Translations under genes and position numbers: made by a program
Assembly (NCBI GenBank): GCA_019054805.1
Contig: JAHQIY010000014.1
Coordinates: 1,860,001 to 1,924,000, forward strand
DNA from: Brachionus manjavacas
Taxonomy: Eukaryota; Rotifera; Eurotatoria; Ploima; Brachionidae
Length of the DNA stretch: 64,000 bases
Reading direction: 5' to 3'
Shown here: positions 21,141-33,922 of the stretch, in pieces
Layout of the letters: the number at the start of each line of letters is the position of its first letter
Numbering within the stretch: the stretch's first letter is position 1
The notes under the pieces: generated by a model
What the model was told of the DNA's origin: nothing
The model's database searches: none
What the model saw: only the letters and a program-made list of their open reading frames with translations

Positions 21141-21937
21141 TAAATAAAGCTTGAATTTTCTATTTTCTATTTTTAATTTTGTTTTGTCTATCAATTTTTG
21201 AATTGTTAATAAATTTTATTAAAATTTGCTTGTTCGATGACTCAAAAATATTACTTTATTTTTTATACTAAATTTTTTTGCATAAACGATAGGTAAGAAT
21301 TTTAAGTTTTAGTTTTAGTGTTGGAAACAGTAAACCAAAAAATCGGCTAAAATTTTAAGGAAAAATATTAATCCGAGAGAACTTCGTAATTTTTGGCAAA
21401 AGTTTGAAAAATAAAAATAATTTTTTTGATGTTTTTTTTTCATTATTCACGCTGAAAAGCCATCTGAAATAGTTGTGACTCAATTTATGACTATCGATAT
21501 TTTTTTATCACTAATTTAGCTTCATCTAAAATATAAAATTACTTATATCTAAATAAAAAAATTTTAATGAATAGAACAATTCTATTAAGATTAACAATGA
21601 TTTCTTTACATAAAATACTTTCTCAAAATAAAAATACCTTTTTTAATTTGAAAAAGAGATTTAAATACCTTTAAATGATTTCTAAACTCCAAAAATTAAA
21701 ATATTATATATTCTTGATAAAATATTTAATAAAATATCCATTTTAGATAAAATAAACGGCATATAATTATTACCTGTGTTTATTTTATGCAAAAAAAAAA
21801 CTATAATAATGAATTTAGAACAAATTTATTTATTTAATATTATTTTTTAGAAAAAAGTAACACAAATTAACTAATTAGAACAAAAAAATAAAAATATAAT
21901 CAAAATATATTTTTTAAATACAAAAAAAATACTTAAT
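21141..21937. other. Non-coding spacer
   Basis: AT-rich sequence between the TMEM267 3' end and the MULE relic. No gene or clear terminal repeat was seen. Confidence 0.35.
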
Positions 21938-24106
21938 TTATTTTTTTGTTTTTTGATCCGGCTGGTCTTCCGCGCTTATTTTTCGGTAATTTTTCAATAA
22001 CTTCAACACTACTTTTTTTGCTAATGGCTCGGCTATCTCTTCTGTTTCAGAATCTTCGCAACTACTGATGCCTATTTCATTGATTGCTTGAGTTTCATTT
22101 GGCTGTTTTGTCAATGCTTTTGCTGTAAGCTTCGGACGACCTGCACGTCTTTTTCTTTCAAGAGGAATGTTCATCGCAATATCTTTGAAGTTACAGAGTT
22201 CTTAAATAAAAAAATTAGATATTAATATTTAAAAAAAGTTTAAAATACTTACTTAATCGAGAGCTTATGGCAATCACATGATCACATTTGTAGTTTTTTA
22301 ACCACCCACCGCAATTGCATCTACTCAATTCCCATTCTTCTTGGTTGATATTTACTACATGGAATGAATAGATAAAATCAATAAAATCATCGAATTTAGA
22401 TATTGTCTCAAAACTTTGACTGGCGTAACGCTTTGCTTCAGAGTTTTCCATTGTTAATTGCTCTTTTGATGGAATATAATATTTGCCCTCAATTTTCAAA
22501 ACTCGTTTATCTAGCCGTTGCCACTTGTAAGCATCTGTCCAATCCTGCGTTGTTATTACTGGCTTAGCATAGAATTCCAAATAATTCGAGTTTTCGACTT
22601 CAGTCATTTCACCGACTGATTCAATTACGGAGACTTTTGAGTGCTTGTTTGACCATTTAGACACTAAGTTGAACATTTCTTGTAGGCATTGCTTTAACGG
22701 TAATCTCTTGCGTAAACGGCCGTTGTGATAATCTTTTATAGCACGACGAGATGACTCTAGACCATTGCTTGTACTTGGCTTTCCTGTTAAATAACCTTCA
22801 AACCATCCGTTTCTACCTTCAACGCACCATTGTCTGTTAAAATATTCCAAAAATTCTGTAACTTTCTGATCATTGATTGCCTTCCACTTTTCTTGTAACA
22901 GTTGAATTGATTTGTCAAACTTCTCTTTTGTGTCAACAACTTGAATAGCCAAAATATCTCGTCGAATTTTTTGTCTTAATGTCAATTCGATACGATTTAA
23001 TTCACTATCAATATTTCGTATAAAATGTGCCCAGCAATTCACACGCTAAAAAAAATTGATTAATATAATTATAAGAATTATTTAAAAATTACGAAAATTA
23101 CCTTTTTCAAACTAAAAACATCTTTAAAACCATTTGTTATTTCAGGTGCATTGTCTGCTATCAATGTATCAGGCTCGTATTCGACTTCTTCAACATTTTC
23201 GACTGTTTTCTTGACTGTTCTGAAAATGAACGCAAAATCCCCTTGTTTTTCGTATGTCATTATTCCGATGCCGAAATGATGAAATTTTTTGTTATTGTCC
23301 GTTGTTCCAATTGTTAAAGACGGATACCCTTCATAAACAAGTTTGTATGTCGCATCAGCCAAAATATGTTTTGTTTTAACTGCTAAGCTCATAAGTCTCT
23401 TTGTCGTTATAAACAATCTAAACCATCTTTTCGATGTTTGGAGCGTCATATTCATATCCTGCTATGAACGGTTGGTCAACATCTAAGGGCATTTGTAATC
23501 TTGGGGTAACAAAATCGACCAATTCACTCATTGTCATGCTTTTGGATCCATGCTGATTACGTCTCAAATTTGATAAAAAGTTATTAAGTTGGCCAATGCT
23601 CGGACACTCGATTCTTTCTTCTTGTAACATGTCGATGATTGTAGCTGGCTTTATATCTTAAAAGCAATCATTAAGGAAAATTTAAAAAAACTTGTTTTTA
23701 CAAAAATACTTACTCATTTTCTTGTATTCTATAATCTTGCTTCTTGCTGGTTCTCTAATTACTGAGTATGTTTTACGTGACTCCCAATCACTGTGCTCAT
23801 GATTCTCTCTAGTCATTTCTATCATGAATGCGTCGTTGCTTTCCAAATAGGGGACAATTTTAAGTCGAATAGTACATTTTGTACATTGATACCATATTAC
23901 ATCTGCTTGCAATGTTTCGGTCGCTCTTTTTATAGTCCAGTTATTTCCTTCAAATTCTCGATCTAGGCATTCTTTAGCATTCTCCAAAGAAAGAAAACTA
24001 CAGAAAGGAAAATATTTTTACCTTTTCCTCTAGTTTTTCTCTTTGAATTAGGTTCAAAAACCTGATCTTGAGAAATGTTATTGGGGATTTCTTCGATTAA
24101 GGACAT
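21938..24106 (-). pseudogene. MULE-type transposase gene, multi-exon, frameshifted
   Basis: A Mutator-like transposase. Exons: 24106 to about 24027 (MSLIEEIPNNISQDQVFEPN), about 23998-23714 (FLYWCH-like: WYQCTKC...HEHSD), 23656-23102, 23045-22253 and 22200-21938. The MULE catalytic region is VKTKHILADATYKLVYEGYP, FGIGIMTYEKQGDFAFIFR and DTLIADNAPEITNGFK, keeping the two Asp positions. A SWIM zinc finger, CNCGGWLKNYKCDH, follows. The tail has an AT-hook-like RKRRAGRPKLTAKAL. Introns of 55-60 nt join cleanly between exons 2-3, 3-4 and 4-5. Two defects appear: a one-base frame break near 23425 (NIEKMV-stop against RLFITTKRLM), and exon 1 to exon 2 being separated by only 24 nt in incompatible phase. 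No terminal inverted repeats were found. Confidence 0.75.
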
Positions 24107-26021
24107 TTTTTTTAATTTTGGATTTATGGGATAAGGTTACATTTGTATTTAAATGGTGAAGAGTTAATTTGATAAAAGAAGCAAGAAAGGTAAAAAGCGG
24201 AAATTTTTATTGAACATTATCAGATTAATTAATATATAATTTTTGTTTTTTTTTGTTGTATAAAAGTTTCATTTCAATCAATTATGTATTAACAAATTAG
24301 AAAAGTGATAAATTTAAACGTAATTGACATTAATTACAAAAATAAAATAAAATGTTTTTATTTAGTTCCAAATTCAGTATTTTAGTTATTTGATTACATA
24401 TTTTAGTTATTAAAATATATTATACGCGAAAATAAACTACATTATTATTTTAAATATATAAAAAAGCTAGAGAAGTAAGAAAAGTAAATGTCTTTTATCG
24501 GTTTTTTTGTTTATAAGAGAAATGTATATTTTTAAGTAAAAAATTGAAACAATCAGTAAGAAAAGTTTGATAAAAATAGAAGAAAAATTTACTTTTTCTT
24601 TGAAAATTTTTGCTAAGTTTTGTGTGTAACTTGTAGCAAACCTTGTAAATCCAATATTTTCATAAAGAGCTCTTCGTCAAGTATCTGGATAAAGCTTACA
24701 ACATTGACCAAGAAATAAAACAACTGATTGACACACAGGATGAACAAGCAACTAAAAAGTCTCTTCTAACAAAAGTGAAAGGCATTCAAAAAGAAAAAAA
24801 TAAATAAACAAGAAAATGAATGAAAAATAATATAAGCTTTCTTAATTCCGTTTTTATATTTTTAGAAGAAACATAACTTTTTGTAAACGCCTTATTTTTT
24901 TGCAATTTATTTTTCTATTTTTAGACTAATTTTTATACAAATTAATTCATAGGGTTTGTTTTTATTTTTTTTACAGACAGTTTTAAACTTAACAAAAAGA
25001 AGGGAAGAAAAAGATAAAAATTGTCACACTCATAAAAGAAAAAAAATTAAAAAAAGCAAACTAAATCTACCGAAAGGAGAGCGATCGATCTCCAAGCGGC
25101 CTACCGACGAAAGTTGGTTATTTTAAATTTAAATATATAAAAAAATAAATATTTTCATTAAAATTATTATTTTTCTTTAGAGTTTTGGAATCAAAGACAT
25201 TATCAGCTTGGTATTTACAATTTATAATTTTTCTTGCTTTTTGGGTCTAGGAAAACACTCATGTGTTCGGAGGTAGATATTTTTGCAATAAAATGAAAAT
25301 ATTTTCACACTAAAACACACAAGTTATAAAATATTTTTTGAATTTAGATTTGACTTGATTTTTAAAAAATGATTAATTAATTTAAGAAAATGTAAAAAAA
25401 AAAATCAAAAAGGGCCGAAAAACTTCTTCGGCTTTTGAGTGTAAAAGCTTATATTAGACCCATTATTTAGTTTACATAAAGTATTTGGATCCTTTTTCCT
25501 TAACCCTCACATCTTAATGTTGATATTTAAATTTTTCATTAAAAATTTATAAAAAAAATATCATAAAACAATTAAAGATCAAATAGAAAAAATGAATTTT
25601 TTTTGTATTTTTATAGCATTAAACATTTATTATTTTTATTTATTAAAAAAATAATTTAGGAAAAGTTTTTTCCAGGGCAGTTCCGAATGGCAGAGCCTTC
25701 TTTTCAGCCCACATGTTTGCAATATGATTAAGATATGCATTAATTATATGTGTATAATTATATAAATTGAATATAAAAGATTAAATATAAAATTGTTAAA
25801 TTAAATTTTTGCTAAAAGTTTGGCGTGTTAATGATTGAATCAAAGGGTGTTTTGTACTTTGCATTAAACATTTAATGTTTAAATAAAAATACAAAAAATA
25901 AAAGCTTATTTCGTCATTTAAATTAAATTGTTTGCTAATTAAGTTTTGATCATATGATCATGATCAATGACTTCTAGTTGCCAGTTTAAAAGAACAAAAA
26001 ATATTAAAAAGTTAAATTTTA
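24107..26021. other. Intergenic region with unassigned exon-like stretches
   Basis: Mostly AT-rich spacer. On the plus strand, 24660-24808 encodes a hydrophilic piece (LFVKYLDKAYNIDQEIKQL, stop). 24978-25125, after a TTTTTTACAG acceptor, encodes a basic piece with PKGERSISKRPTDESW. 25183-25290 encodes FGIKDIISLVFTIYNF. They could be exons of one small gene, but the joins do not give one frame. On the minus strand, 25645-25760 encodes NMWAEKKALPFGTALEKTF, which ends in a stop and looks coding. None is recognised. Confidence 0.3.
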
Positions 26022-27179
26022 TTAAAAATCAGGTATAATTTCCAATCGTTCGCTGGTTTGCTTACTTTGGCAAGAAACATTTTTGTCAGAACAACAAGAT
26101 CGATTATTGTTCTGGCCTCTACCACAACATGACTCTTCATTAAGCGACATTTGACTTGATGCCAAGCTCAAGTTGTTCATGCTAGAATTAAGTGAATAAG
26201 AAGGACTTAGATTGTAAATTTTCCTCAAACGCTGAGTTTTTCCAATGCCAAGTTTAGGCAGACCTCTGTTCAAGCCTTCGAGCAAATTGCACGCTTTGCA
26301 CAAATTCATACTAGATATGTAACCACATCTCTCACATATACCTTGGACAGGCAGCTTGGCATCTTTCTTCACGGCCAATTTCTCACCTGAATGAATTATG
26401 TCAATTATACTCCTAGGTCTAATCGCTTCCAAGTCTTTGATGAACGCCCTGGCATAGCCACGGTACGCATTCGGCGAATAGACACACTCGGTAGAAAAAT
26501 AGTCCAGCTTTTTAAAGTAGGCATACATTACTATCTCTTTTTCATAAGTGTACTTGAATGGCTTGCATCTGGGTATGGCACCTTCATTTCCGGTAGTGAT
26601 TGAAGTACATCTTTGCAAACGTCCAATGTCTCCTCTCAGAATGTTCATGAGAACTGTCTCTGCTAAGTCGTCAGCATTGTGACCTGTTACAATTTTGTTA
26701 ACACCTAGCAAGAGTCCGCCACGGTCCAAAGCTTGACGGCGAAAGACTCCACAAAATGTGCAGTTGTTTTTGCGGCCCACTTTTTTCACTATTTCGTCCA
26801 TAGTCCAGCCGTAAAGTTCGTCATAGGTGACCACTTTAAGCGGGAGGCTATACTCAACTTGGTTTCGTTTGACACTTTCCAGAGAGTCATCTCGGTAGCC
26901 AGTGATTCCTTCGTCTACCGAAATTAGGATCAGTTCGAGTCCGTAGTTATGCCGCTCATTAAGGGTCTTGAGTACATATGCTAGCACGGTAGAGTCCTTG
27001 CCACCGCTGGCACCGATTCCTATTTTTTCACCGGACTTAAAAATGGCCGCATTCGTGATCGTTTGGTGTATCTCTTCTTCGAAGACAAAAAAAAAGCATT
27101 CCTTGCACATGGCATCGCCTGTTTTCGGTCGTTTCAGTATGGCCTTGTGATTTTCACATCTTATGCAATTAATCGGCAT
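26022..27179 (-). CDS. CTU1: Cytoplasmic tRNA 2-thiolation protein CTU1 (NCS6)
   Basis: CTU1 with CTU2 thiolates wobble uridine 34 of tRNA Lys, Glu and Gln to mcm5s2U in the cytosol, using sulfur from URM1. The intronless ORF gives 385 residues; the animal protein is about 350. N-terminal zinc-binding CIRCENHKA and CKECF are followed by the PP-loop ATPase motif [13 protein letters not shown] (about residue 55), [16 protein letters not shown], the catalytic-region [32 protein letters not shown], and a C-terminal [16 protein letters not shown] zinc site. The last 60 residues are Ser/Cys-rich, ending near [13 protein letters not shown], and are not conserved. The start ATG at 27179 gives the family MPINCxxC opening. 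All key cysteines look present, so it should be active. Confidence 0.96.
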   Translation of the reverse strand: MPINCIRCENHKAILKRPKTGDAMCKECFFFVFEEEIHQTITNAAIFKSGEKIGIGASGGKDSTVLAYVLKTLNERHNYGLELILISVDEGITGYRDDSLESVKRNQVEYSLPLKVVTYDELYGWTMDEIVKKVGRKNNCTFCGVFRRQALDRGGLLLGVNKIVTGHNADDLAETVLMNILRGDIGRLQRCTSITTGNEGAIPRCKPFKYTYEKEIVMYAYFKKLDYFSTECVYSPNAYRGYARAFIKDLEAIRPRSIIDIIHSGEKLAVKKDAKLPVQGICERCGYISSMNLCKACNLLEGLNRGLPKLGIGKTQRLRKIYNLSPSYSLNSSMNNLSLASSQMSLNEESCCGRGQNNNRSCCSDKNVSCQSKQTSERLEIIPDF

Positions 27180-27689
27180 GGTTAATTAAATTTAAACAAA
27201 AATAAATATTTTTAAATACTCTTATTACAAATAAAAATTAAAAAATTTCTAAACTAAACTAAATTAACCTCAGTATTAATTTTTATTTTGTATTATTTTT
27301 GATTGAAGTGGCACAAATTTTTATTTTTGAAATTTAAGAGAAAATTTCATCCTGTTTGTTGATGATTAAAATGTATTTTTATTTTTTACCTAATTATTAT
27401 TATTATTATTTTTATTTTTTTCATAAAATTACGCCTGTCTTGGCGATGTTTAAAAAAAAAATTTTATAATAAAAAGTTTAAATGACATTTGTTAACTAAT
27501 TTTTGTTTGAAGTTACAAAAAAGATGATAAGTATATGTACAAAGTAGTTGTAAAATAAATTATTAAAATAAAATTTAGCTTTTTAAAAAATTTACAGAAT
27601 TTAATAATAGAAAAAAAACTTGACAAACTGTTTTGTATTCAGTAAATCTTTGGGAAGTTCTTCAATTACAATCACTAAGATTGCGAGTG
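27180..27689. other. CTU1 upstream region
   Basis: AT-rich promoter and spacer sequence with TTATTATTATT microsatellite near 27395. No gene was recognised. Confidence 0.35.
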
Positions 27690-27813
27690 CTAGTTCAGCT
27701 CAAGTTCAAAAAAGCGTGGTAGACCAAGAAAAAATCCAGACTTAATTGAGGTTGTTTCGGCTAAACGACAAAAACTAATTAAAATAGTGGCAATTAAAAA
27801 GTTAACTCGTTAA
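27690..27813 (+). pseudogene. C-terminal tail of a MULE transposase (AT-hook)
   Basis: Encodes FSSSSKKRGRPRKNPDLIEV then VSAKRQKLIKIVAIKKLTR and a stop. The KRGRPRKNP motif is an AT-hook like the tail of the MULE gene at 21938 (RRAGRPKLTAKAL). No upstream catalytic part was found, so it is a lone exon relic. An unrelated AT-hook protein is possible. Confidence 0.45.
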
Positions 27814-28266
27814 TTTTTTTCGTTTTGAAACTTTTTTTGAATATATGTGTTATTTTTTTTTCATTTGCTTTTTTTATTTTTTATATTAATTGTTTGATAC
27901 TTAACTAAAAAACTTAGATATTAATTAGATAAATTAGATACTTTATAAATTTTTTTTATTAATTATTTTTATTTTTTAGATACTAAATTCATTCATTTAG
28001 ATACAAAAATAATTTGTAGCCATTTTATTATTATTATCTGTTTAAAAATAACTGTGCCAGATTAGATATGGATGGTTATTAGCCGGTCAAATAAATGGAT
28101 AATTAAAATTTAAGATTTTAAATTAATAAAAAGTTTAATTATTAATTTTAATAGATTTCTAATTTACAACATATTCGAATTCCTAAACAATAGAAATTCG
28201 CCTCTCTCTCTCTCTGATAGTCCAGCTATCTAATTATTATGTTTTTATAACTCAGAATTAGAATTA
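27814..28266. other. Non-coding spacer
   Basis: AT-rich sequence. A short CT repeat (CTCTCTCTCTCT) lies at 28202-28216. No gene was recognised. Confidence 0.35.
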
Positions 28267-28891
28267 CAGTGCTGCTACGATACCTTGAATTCATCATATT
28301 TTACGTAAATTATGGTAAATTCACGATATTTTACCATATTTACCGTAAAATATGGTAATCTAAAAAAGGGTATTTTTCGTAAAATAACGATAATTATTGA
28401 AAAGAAATTATCGTTATTTTACGATAATTACAGCTTAAAAGCAAAAAAAGCTAGAAAATGAAATTTATTTTGTAAATAATGTTTAAATATTAATTTTCAT
28501 AATTTTTTTAGAAAAAAAATTGAATGAAATAATAAAAAATCCATTTTTCCTTTTCTGTTGAATTTTTACCATTTTTTACCTTTTTTTACAAAAATTTACC
28601 GAAATTTACGTCAGTATTTGTCACAAAATTCAATTAAATTTTTTTGTTTTCCTTTTTCAAAAATTCAAAAAAAATTTTTTTCATTAAAATCTGTTTTTTT
28701 CGAGAAATTTTGGAAATTTTTTTTTTCACTGAATTTTACAGTAATTATCGGTATTTTACGATAATTATCGTTATTTTACGAAAAATATCCTTTTTTAGAT
28801 TACCATATTTTACGGTAAATATGGTAAAATATCGTGAATTTACCATAATTTACGTAAAGTACGGTGAATTCAAGGTATCGTAGCAGCACTT
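28267..28891. mobile_element. MITE with very long terminal inverted repeats, 625 bp
   Basis: Ends CAGTGCTGCTACGATACC and its complement GGTATCGTAGCAGCACT (last G changed to T) are flanked by TA on both sides. The inverted repeats run about 140 bp at more than 90% identity by eye and are dense in TTTACGTAAA, TTTACCATA and ATAACGATAATTA words. It has no coding capacity. The TA duplication suggests a Tc1/mariner-type source. The word content resembles the CAGTGGTGTTCC family at 49369. Confidence 0.85.
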
Positions 28892-29520
28892 TATAAGTGT
28901 ACTTTTGGTTAGTAAATATTGTAAAAATAAAATAAACGATTGATTTTTAGGGATTGTGAATTTTCATACAAACTTTTCAACAAAAAAAAATAAAATTAAT
29001 TTATTTTAGTTTTAATTGAAAAAATTGAGATTTTTAAACTTTGATGATCAACTAATAAGAAACTAAAAAAGTTTCACTAAATTCAGCAACTAAAAATTAA
29101 TTTTAATTGACAGAGAAAAATTAATGATCAAATAAACTATCAATATTTTGAGATTTATTTTTTTGATGTCTCTATGATCTATTCTAATTGAATTTTTTTG
29201 CAATATGTAAATTTATTTTATTTAAATGTTAAACTTCTACCATCGCTACTTAAACAATCTTTTATTAGGGAGGTTATAATTGTTAAGAGTTATTTTTTAT
29301 TTATAAAATTTTCCAGACAAATTTTACATCATTTCAAATGAATGTAAATTAATTTGGAAGCTTTAAAATTTATAGGTTAAGTTTTGTATTTATCAAATAG
29401 CCCAAAGATCTAATTTATTCTGAAAAAAAACACTAGACAGATAAGTGAACTACGAAATGGTGGAAAAAAAAACTAGAAAATCATTCTTAATTCTTTAAAA
29501 AAATCATTTTAAGGAAAAAA
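28892..29520. other. Non-coding spacer
   Basis: AT-rich sequence with no recognised gene or element. Confidence 0.35.
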
Positions 29521-29667
29521 ATGTCATATTGCTTTGATCCCATTGAAAAGTTGCTGGCTGTTATAGCAGGATGTTTTCTGGCATCACTCCTCGGGATTTA
29601 TCCCAACAGCAATCATACTACTACTACATTTCATTTTTTGGAATTTTACTTAATTGCTTGTTTTTAA
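29521..29667 (+). other. Short ORF encoding a possible single-pass peptide
   Basis: ATG to TAA encodes 48 residues beginning MSYCFDPIEKLLAVIAGCFL, with a hydrophobic segment at about residues 9-26. GC content is higher than the flanks. I recognise no family, and it may be chance or an exon of something longer. Confidence 0.25.
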
Positions 29668-30247
29668 CTAATCCGAAATCTAAAAAAGATTAAAAAATCA
29701 TGAGATTTAATTATATTTCAGCTTATTATTAACTAATCAAAAAAAAATTTATTATAAAAAAATTATTTAAAGACAAATTAATTAAAATTAATTAAAGACA
29801 AAAGTGGCAAAAAAGATACAAAATTTCGCTCAAGATTCTAATCATATCAGTTATGGAAAATGCATCAACATCAAGCATTTAGCTGGATTAATTATTTAAG
29901 TTTTTTTTATTATATTGTTTAATAATAATTTTTATTTTAAAATTGAGAATGCTTTAAGCCTATTTTTTATTGTATTTTTTTTACAAGATCCACAAAGAAT
30001 AAATTTTTTTTAGAGATTTTTAGGTATCGGTAGTGATTCCATATAAAATAGCAAACATCATTTTAAAAACAGCATGGTTGATTAGATTTTGGTTGATATT
30101 CAAAACAAAATAAATTAAAATAATTTCATTTAGAAAATCTAATTTTAAATAAAAATGTAAACAATTTCTAAACTAAACTTGATTAAAATCAGTTTTAAAC
30201 TGAAAACTATATGACATACTAAAACAAAGTTTTTTAATCAGTTGACT
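29668..30247. other. Non-coding spacer
   Basis: AT-rich sequence with no recognised gene or element. Confidence 0.35.
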
Positions 30248-30472
30248 TTAGTTATTTAGCTTTTGGTCAAATACATAGATGCTCGGATTAAGAGTAAAAA
30301 GTGGTGGCATTTTCTTGATTGGTTGTGTCTTGCGTTTTGTCTTCAAGCACTCTTTTATTTGCTTTCGTATACTGGCAAGTGTACCATACTTGAAACCTGT
30401 TTTTGACTTGGAAGTCGATCTTGATCGACACGGCACGGCTGCAGGAGGATAGCCGACAAGTATGTTCATTTC
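30248..30472 (-). CDS. Small basic protein of unknown function
   Basis: A 73-residue ORF, MNILVGYPPAAVPCRSRSTS to VFDQKLNN, lies directly after a strong acceptor (TTTATTTTTAG four bases before ATG), so an upstream 5' UTR exon is likely. Codons are GC-richer than the surroundings, which favours a real gene. The product is strongly basic (RKQIKECLKTKRKTQPIKK) with no signal or membrane segment. I do not recognise it; it may be a complete microprotein or the last exon of a larger gene. Confidence 0.45.
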   Translation of the reverse strand, partial: EMNILVGYPPAAVPCRSRSTSKSKTGFKYGTLASIRKQIKECLKTKRKTQPIKKMPPLFTLNPSIYVFDQKLNN

Positions 30473-33400
30473 TAAAAATAAAATAAAAAAATATACAGCT
30501 CAAATGATATTTATATTCAGAAAAAAGTTTAATTGCATGATCAAGTCTACGGTGCCTAGACTTAAATTAAGAAGTAATCATTAGTTTTTAATTGCTCATT
30601 GTTCTCTCTTTTATTTTTTCAATCATAAATTATTACCTAAGATAATTTATTTTTTTCCAAAATTATATTGCATGGATTAAGTAATTTTTTTAAATATTTT
30701 TAATGCTTTCAAAGATTATAAATCATAAACATTGTGCGACTAGCACCTCAGTTTGAGAATTTAACAGGAATGTTTTCTCAAAATTTTTTCCCATTAAAAT
30801 CACTAATTCGATAAATGATGAAAAATGCTCAATTCAGGTAAAAAATTTTTCTAGTTTTCTCTAAATTATTTGTTCTACTTAACCAAAAATCATATTATTT
30901 TTTTTCAGTTTACTAGGCTCAAGAATTTATAAATGTTCTCGAAACCTCCAGTTGAAGCTTCAGTTTAATTATTTTAATTTATACTTTACCTAATTCTTAT
31001 TATGCCAAATTTATTTAGAAGACTTTCATGATTTTTTTTAAAACAATATAATTTTAAATTTAAAAAAAAATTATTTTTTTTTATTAATTACCCCTATTTT
31101 CTAAAATTCTCACCTCTTATATTACCCGATACCCTAAACCGGGGCTTCGCCAGGAACCCATCTTTTCCTTGAATTAATGAAAAAGGCTAAAAAAGAAAAA
31201 AAGGTTTTTGTTTTTCAAAATTTTAATCTTTAATTTAAAAAAAAGAAAATTGAAAAATATAAATTTGGAAATCTTTTCCTGCAACAATTTTTAAAAAAGT
31301 ATCTTAGTTCTTTAATTGGCAATAAATGAAAGAATCAAAGAAGATTGAGTTTCAAACCAAAAAAAAGTAGACCCCAAAGATTGCATATTTTTTCTAAGAC
31401 CTTTTTTGAAATAAAAGAATAGGTAAACAATGGAATACAGTCATCATCATTCACAGAGTGTTTTTTTGAAATTTTATGAGCGATCACGTTCAAAATATTT
31501 CACAAGGTTTCATTTTCTTCCAAAAGTTTTCATCTTTCAATAATTTACAAAATTCTTTTATCCAAAACTTAAATAAAAAAAATTAATTTTATTCTAAATT
31601 TTGCTTTCATCTGGTTTTAAATTATTGATTTTGTGTAAGAGGATGAAGCAGGTTTCTATAAAATTAACTAAATGGCTCATTTTTTGAGTTATTTGTCCTA
31701 AGATTCTAAAAATATTGATAAAAAATTCCTCAATGTTTTACTTATCAATCATTCAACTTGATGGTTAAATTCATATTTCTTAATTAAAGTTCAAATTTAA
31801 AATTTTTTGATAAAAATTAAACTCATTCTATTTCACCAAAAAGTTTAATTTCAAAAACGAAAATTCTTGCAATTCTCTTAAAATTGTTTTTTTATTTGAA
31901 ACTGAAAAAATTTTGAACCATCGGACTTTTGCAATGTTATTTCAACAGTGGATACATTTTAAAAAATTAAAAAAATTAAACCAAATTGATTTTAAATTTC
32001 AGTGTTGTTTCTAAAGTTGAATGATTTCTTTAGTGATAAGTCAGATTAATTAATTTTTATTTTTAGTTCTGAAAATTAACTTTCATTTGAAATATTATTC
32101 ATTAATTGATCAAATTTTTTGAAAGGCATGATATTTTTTAACTTGATGACCAACACTGAATTTAGACCCTATTAAACTATCAAAAATTAAAATAAAACTT
32201 TTTCTTTTTAAATTCTCATGCAAATTTTAATTTAAAATATTCACATAAACTAAAAAGAAAACTCCCATCACTAAATTTTTTTTATTTTAAGTATTTAAAC
32301 AGGTTAAAATTTTAAATTTTTTTGTTGAAAATTTTATTTAATAAAAATTTTAATAAAAAAGAAATTTCAAAATTATTTTTTTTATTTATTAAAAACTAAA
32401 AGTTTATTTTTATTAATAATCAAAAATTTTAAATTGTCTTGCGTATTTAAAAAATTTAATTGTTAATTTGATTTCAGGTAAAAATATTTCAAATTTTCTC
32501 TAAATTTTATATTCAACTTTATTAAAAAAATACTATTTTTTAATTAACTAAGCTCAAGAATTTAATATTTTTTTTTATTTGAAGCTTCTCAATTTACCAT
32601 ATGGTACACTTGTCAAAATTGGAATCGAATGACGAAATTGGTTGAAACTGATTTCTCATTTTTAAATCTCACCAAAAAAAATTAATGCGTTTATGATTTT
32701 TTACACTTGAAAATTTATTTTGAAAAAAAGAAAAATTGAAAAAAGAAAAAAGGCATAAATCGATCAAAATAAATAATTCTATGCGCTATTCAACTTAAAG
32801 AATAGTTACTTTTGTAATCTTCAATTTATGTGTTGTTTTTTGGTTTCACTTTTTTTGTGTTTTTAGTCCTCAACCAATTTTTGCATACTGCCCCATAAGA
32901 TTCTGGTATAAAATGGTTGTAGTAATAAACGAGAAATTATTTTTCCATTTTTTTTAATTATTAAAATTTTTTATGAATTTTTCAGGGCTAATTTAATACA
33001 GATGGTGGGTGGTCAAATTACAAATGTAATGTAGATTAATTTTTAATTTTTTTTGTTGCGCTTTTCTTTAACAAAATAAGATTTTGAAAATTTTTGAAGA
33101 TTTTTTTTTTGAAGAATTTGAAGAATTTTTAAAGTAAATTTGGTAAATCTATGTTATCGATTTGTTCTGTGTTTTTTTCCCGCCAAAAATTTGGTGCCAC
33201 AAGTAAAGTTAAATAAAAGATTATTTTTGCCAGTCAGTCGGCATATTGAAGTTACAGATAAAATTTCAAAACTTAATTATCTAATAATTTTGATTATTTT
33301 TAAATAATAAATATTAAACATTACTAGACATGCAATGTCTAATATTGGTTCAAATTAACGTCAAAATGATTGATTTCTAATTTATTCAACAAAAACAATC

Positions 33401-33922
33401 AATAATATAAAAAATTCAGAAATTCAAATTCATAATTTTTATATTCATTGATTCAAATTATAAAATAATTTATTTTTCCACTTAAACAAATTGTTTATTA
33501 TAAAACATCAAGTTTTTTGTCTTTAAAAAATTTTTAGTAAAATCAATTAAAAACTTCGAGCCTATTAAAGTTCAATAAAAAGGGATATTTTAAAATTTTA
33601 TAAACAACATGTCAAATAATTGCTTAGAAAATTTTTTTTATCCCTAAATATGACATTATATAATTTGATCTTTTGATTTTGATCTCAAACTTCAATTTGC
33701 CAGTCATCCAAAGTAGAATATCATCACCATTAACAAAGAAGTTTCTTCGCCTGTATTGACAAAATATCAGAACCTCGGAGAAGCAAGCAAGGATTTACGG
33801 TAAATCGAAAAATAATTTTCAACATTTATAATTATCATAAAAATTTTGAACATTTTTTTTTATTGAAAATTAATTTTTTTATAAACACAAACAAGTCTAA
33901 AATTCAATGCGAAAAACAAAAA
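30473..33922. other. Long non-coding region
   Basis: About 3.4 kb of AT-rich sequence. At 32262-32277, CTCCCATCACTA matches the right end of the hAT MITE at 17238-18026, so a truncated copy ends there. A block at 31900-31960 resembles the inner arm of the nested MITE at 49584-49946. A GC-richer patch (TACCCTAAACCGGGGCTTCG at 31125) is unexplained. No gene was recognised. Confidence 0.4.

Noticed and set aside
26391..27150. Three plus-strand ORFs opposite CTU1
   Set aside because: They are antisense shadows of a highly conserved gene.
28558..28883. Two Phe-rich ORFs of 68-79 residues
   Set aside because: They are translations of the A/T-rich MITE arms and its spacer.
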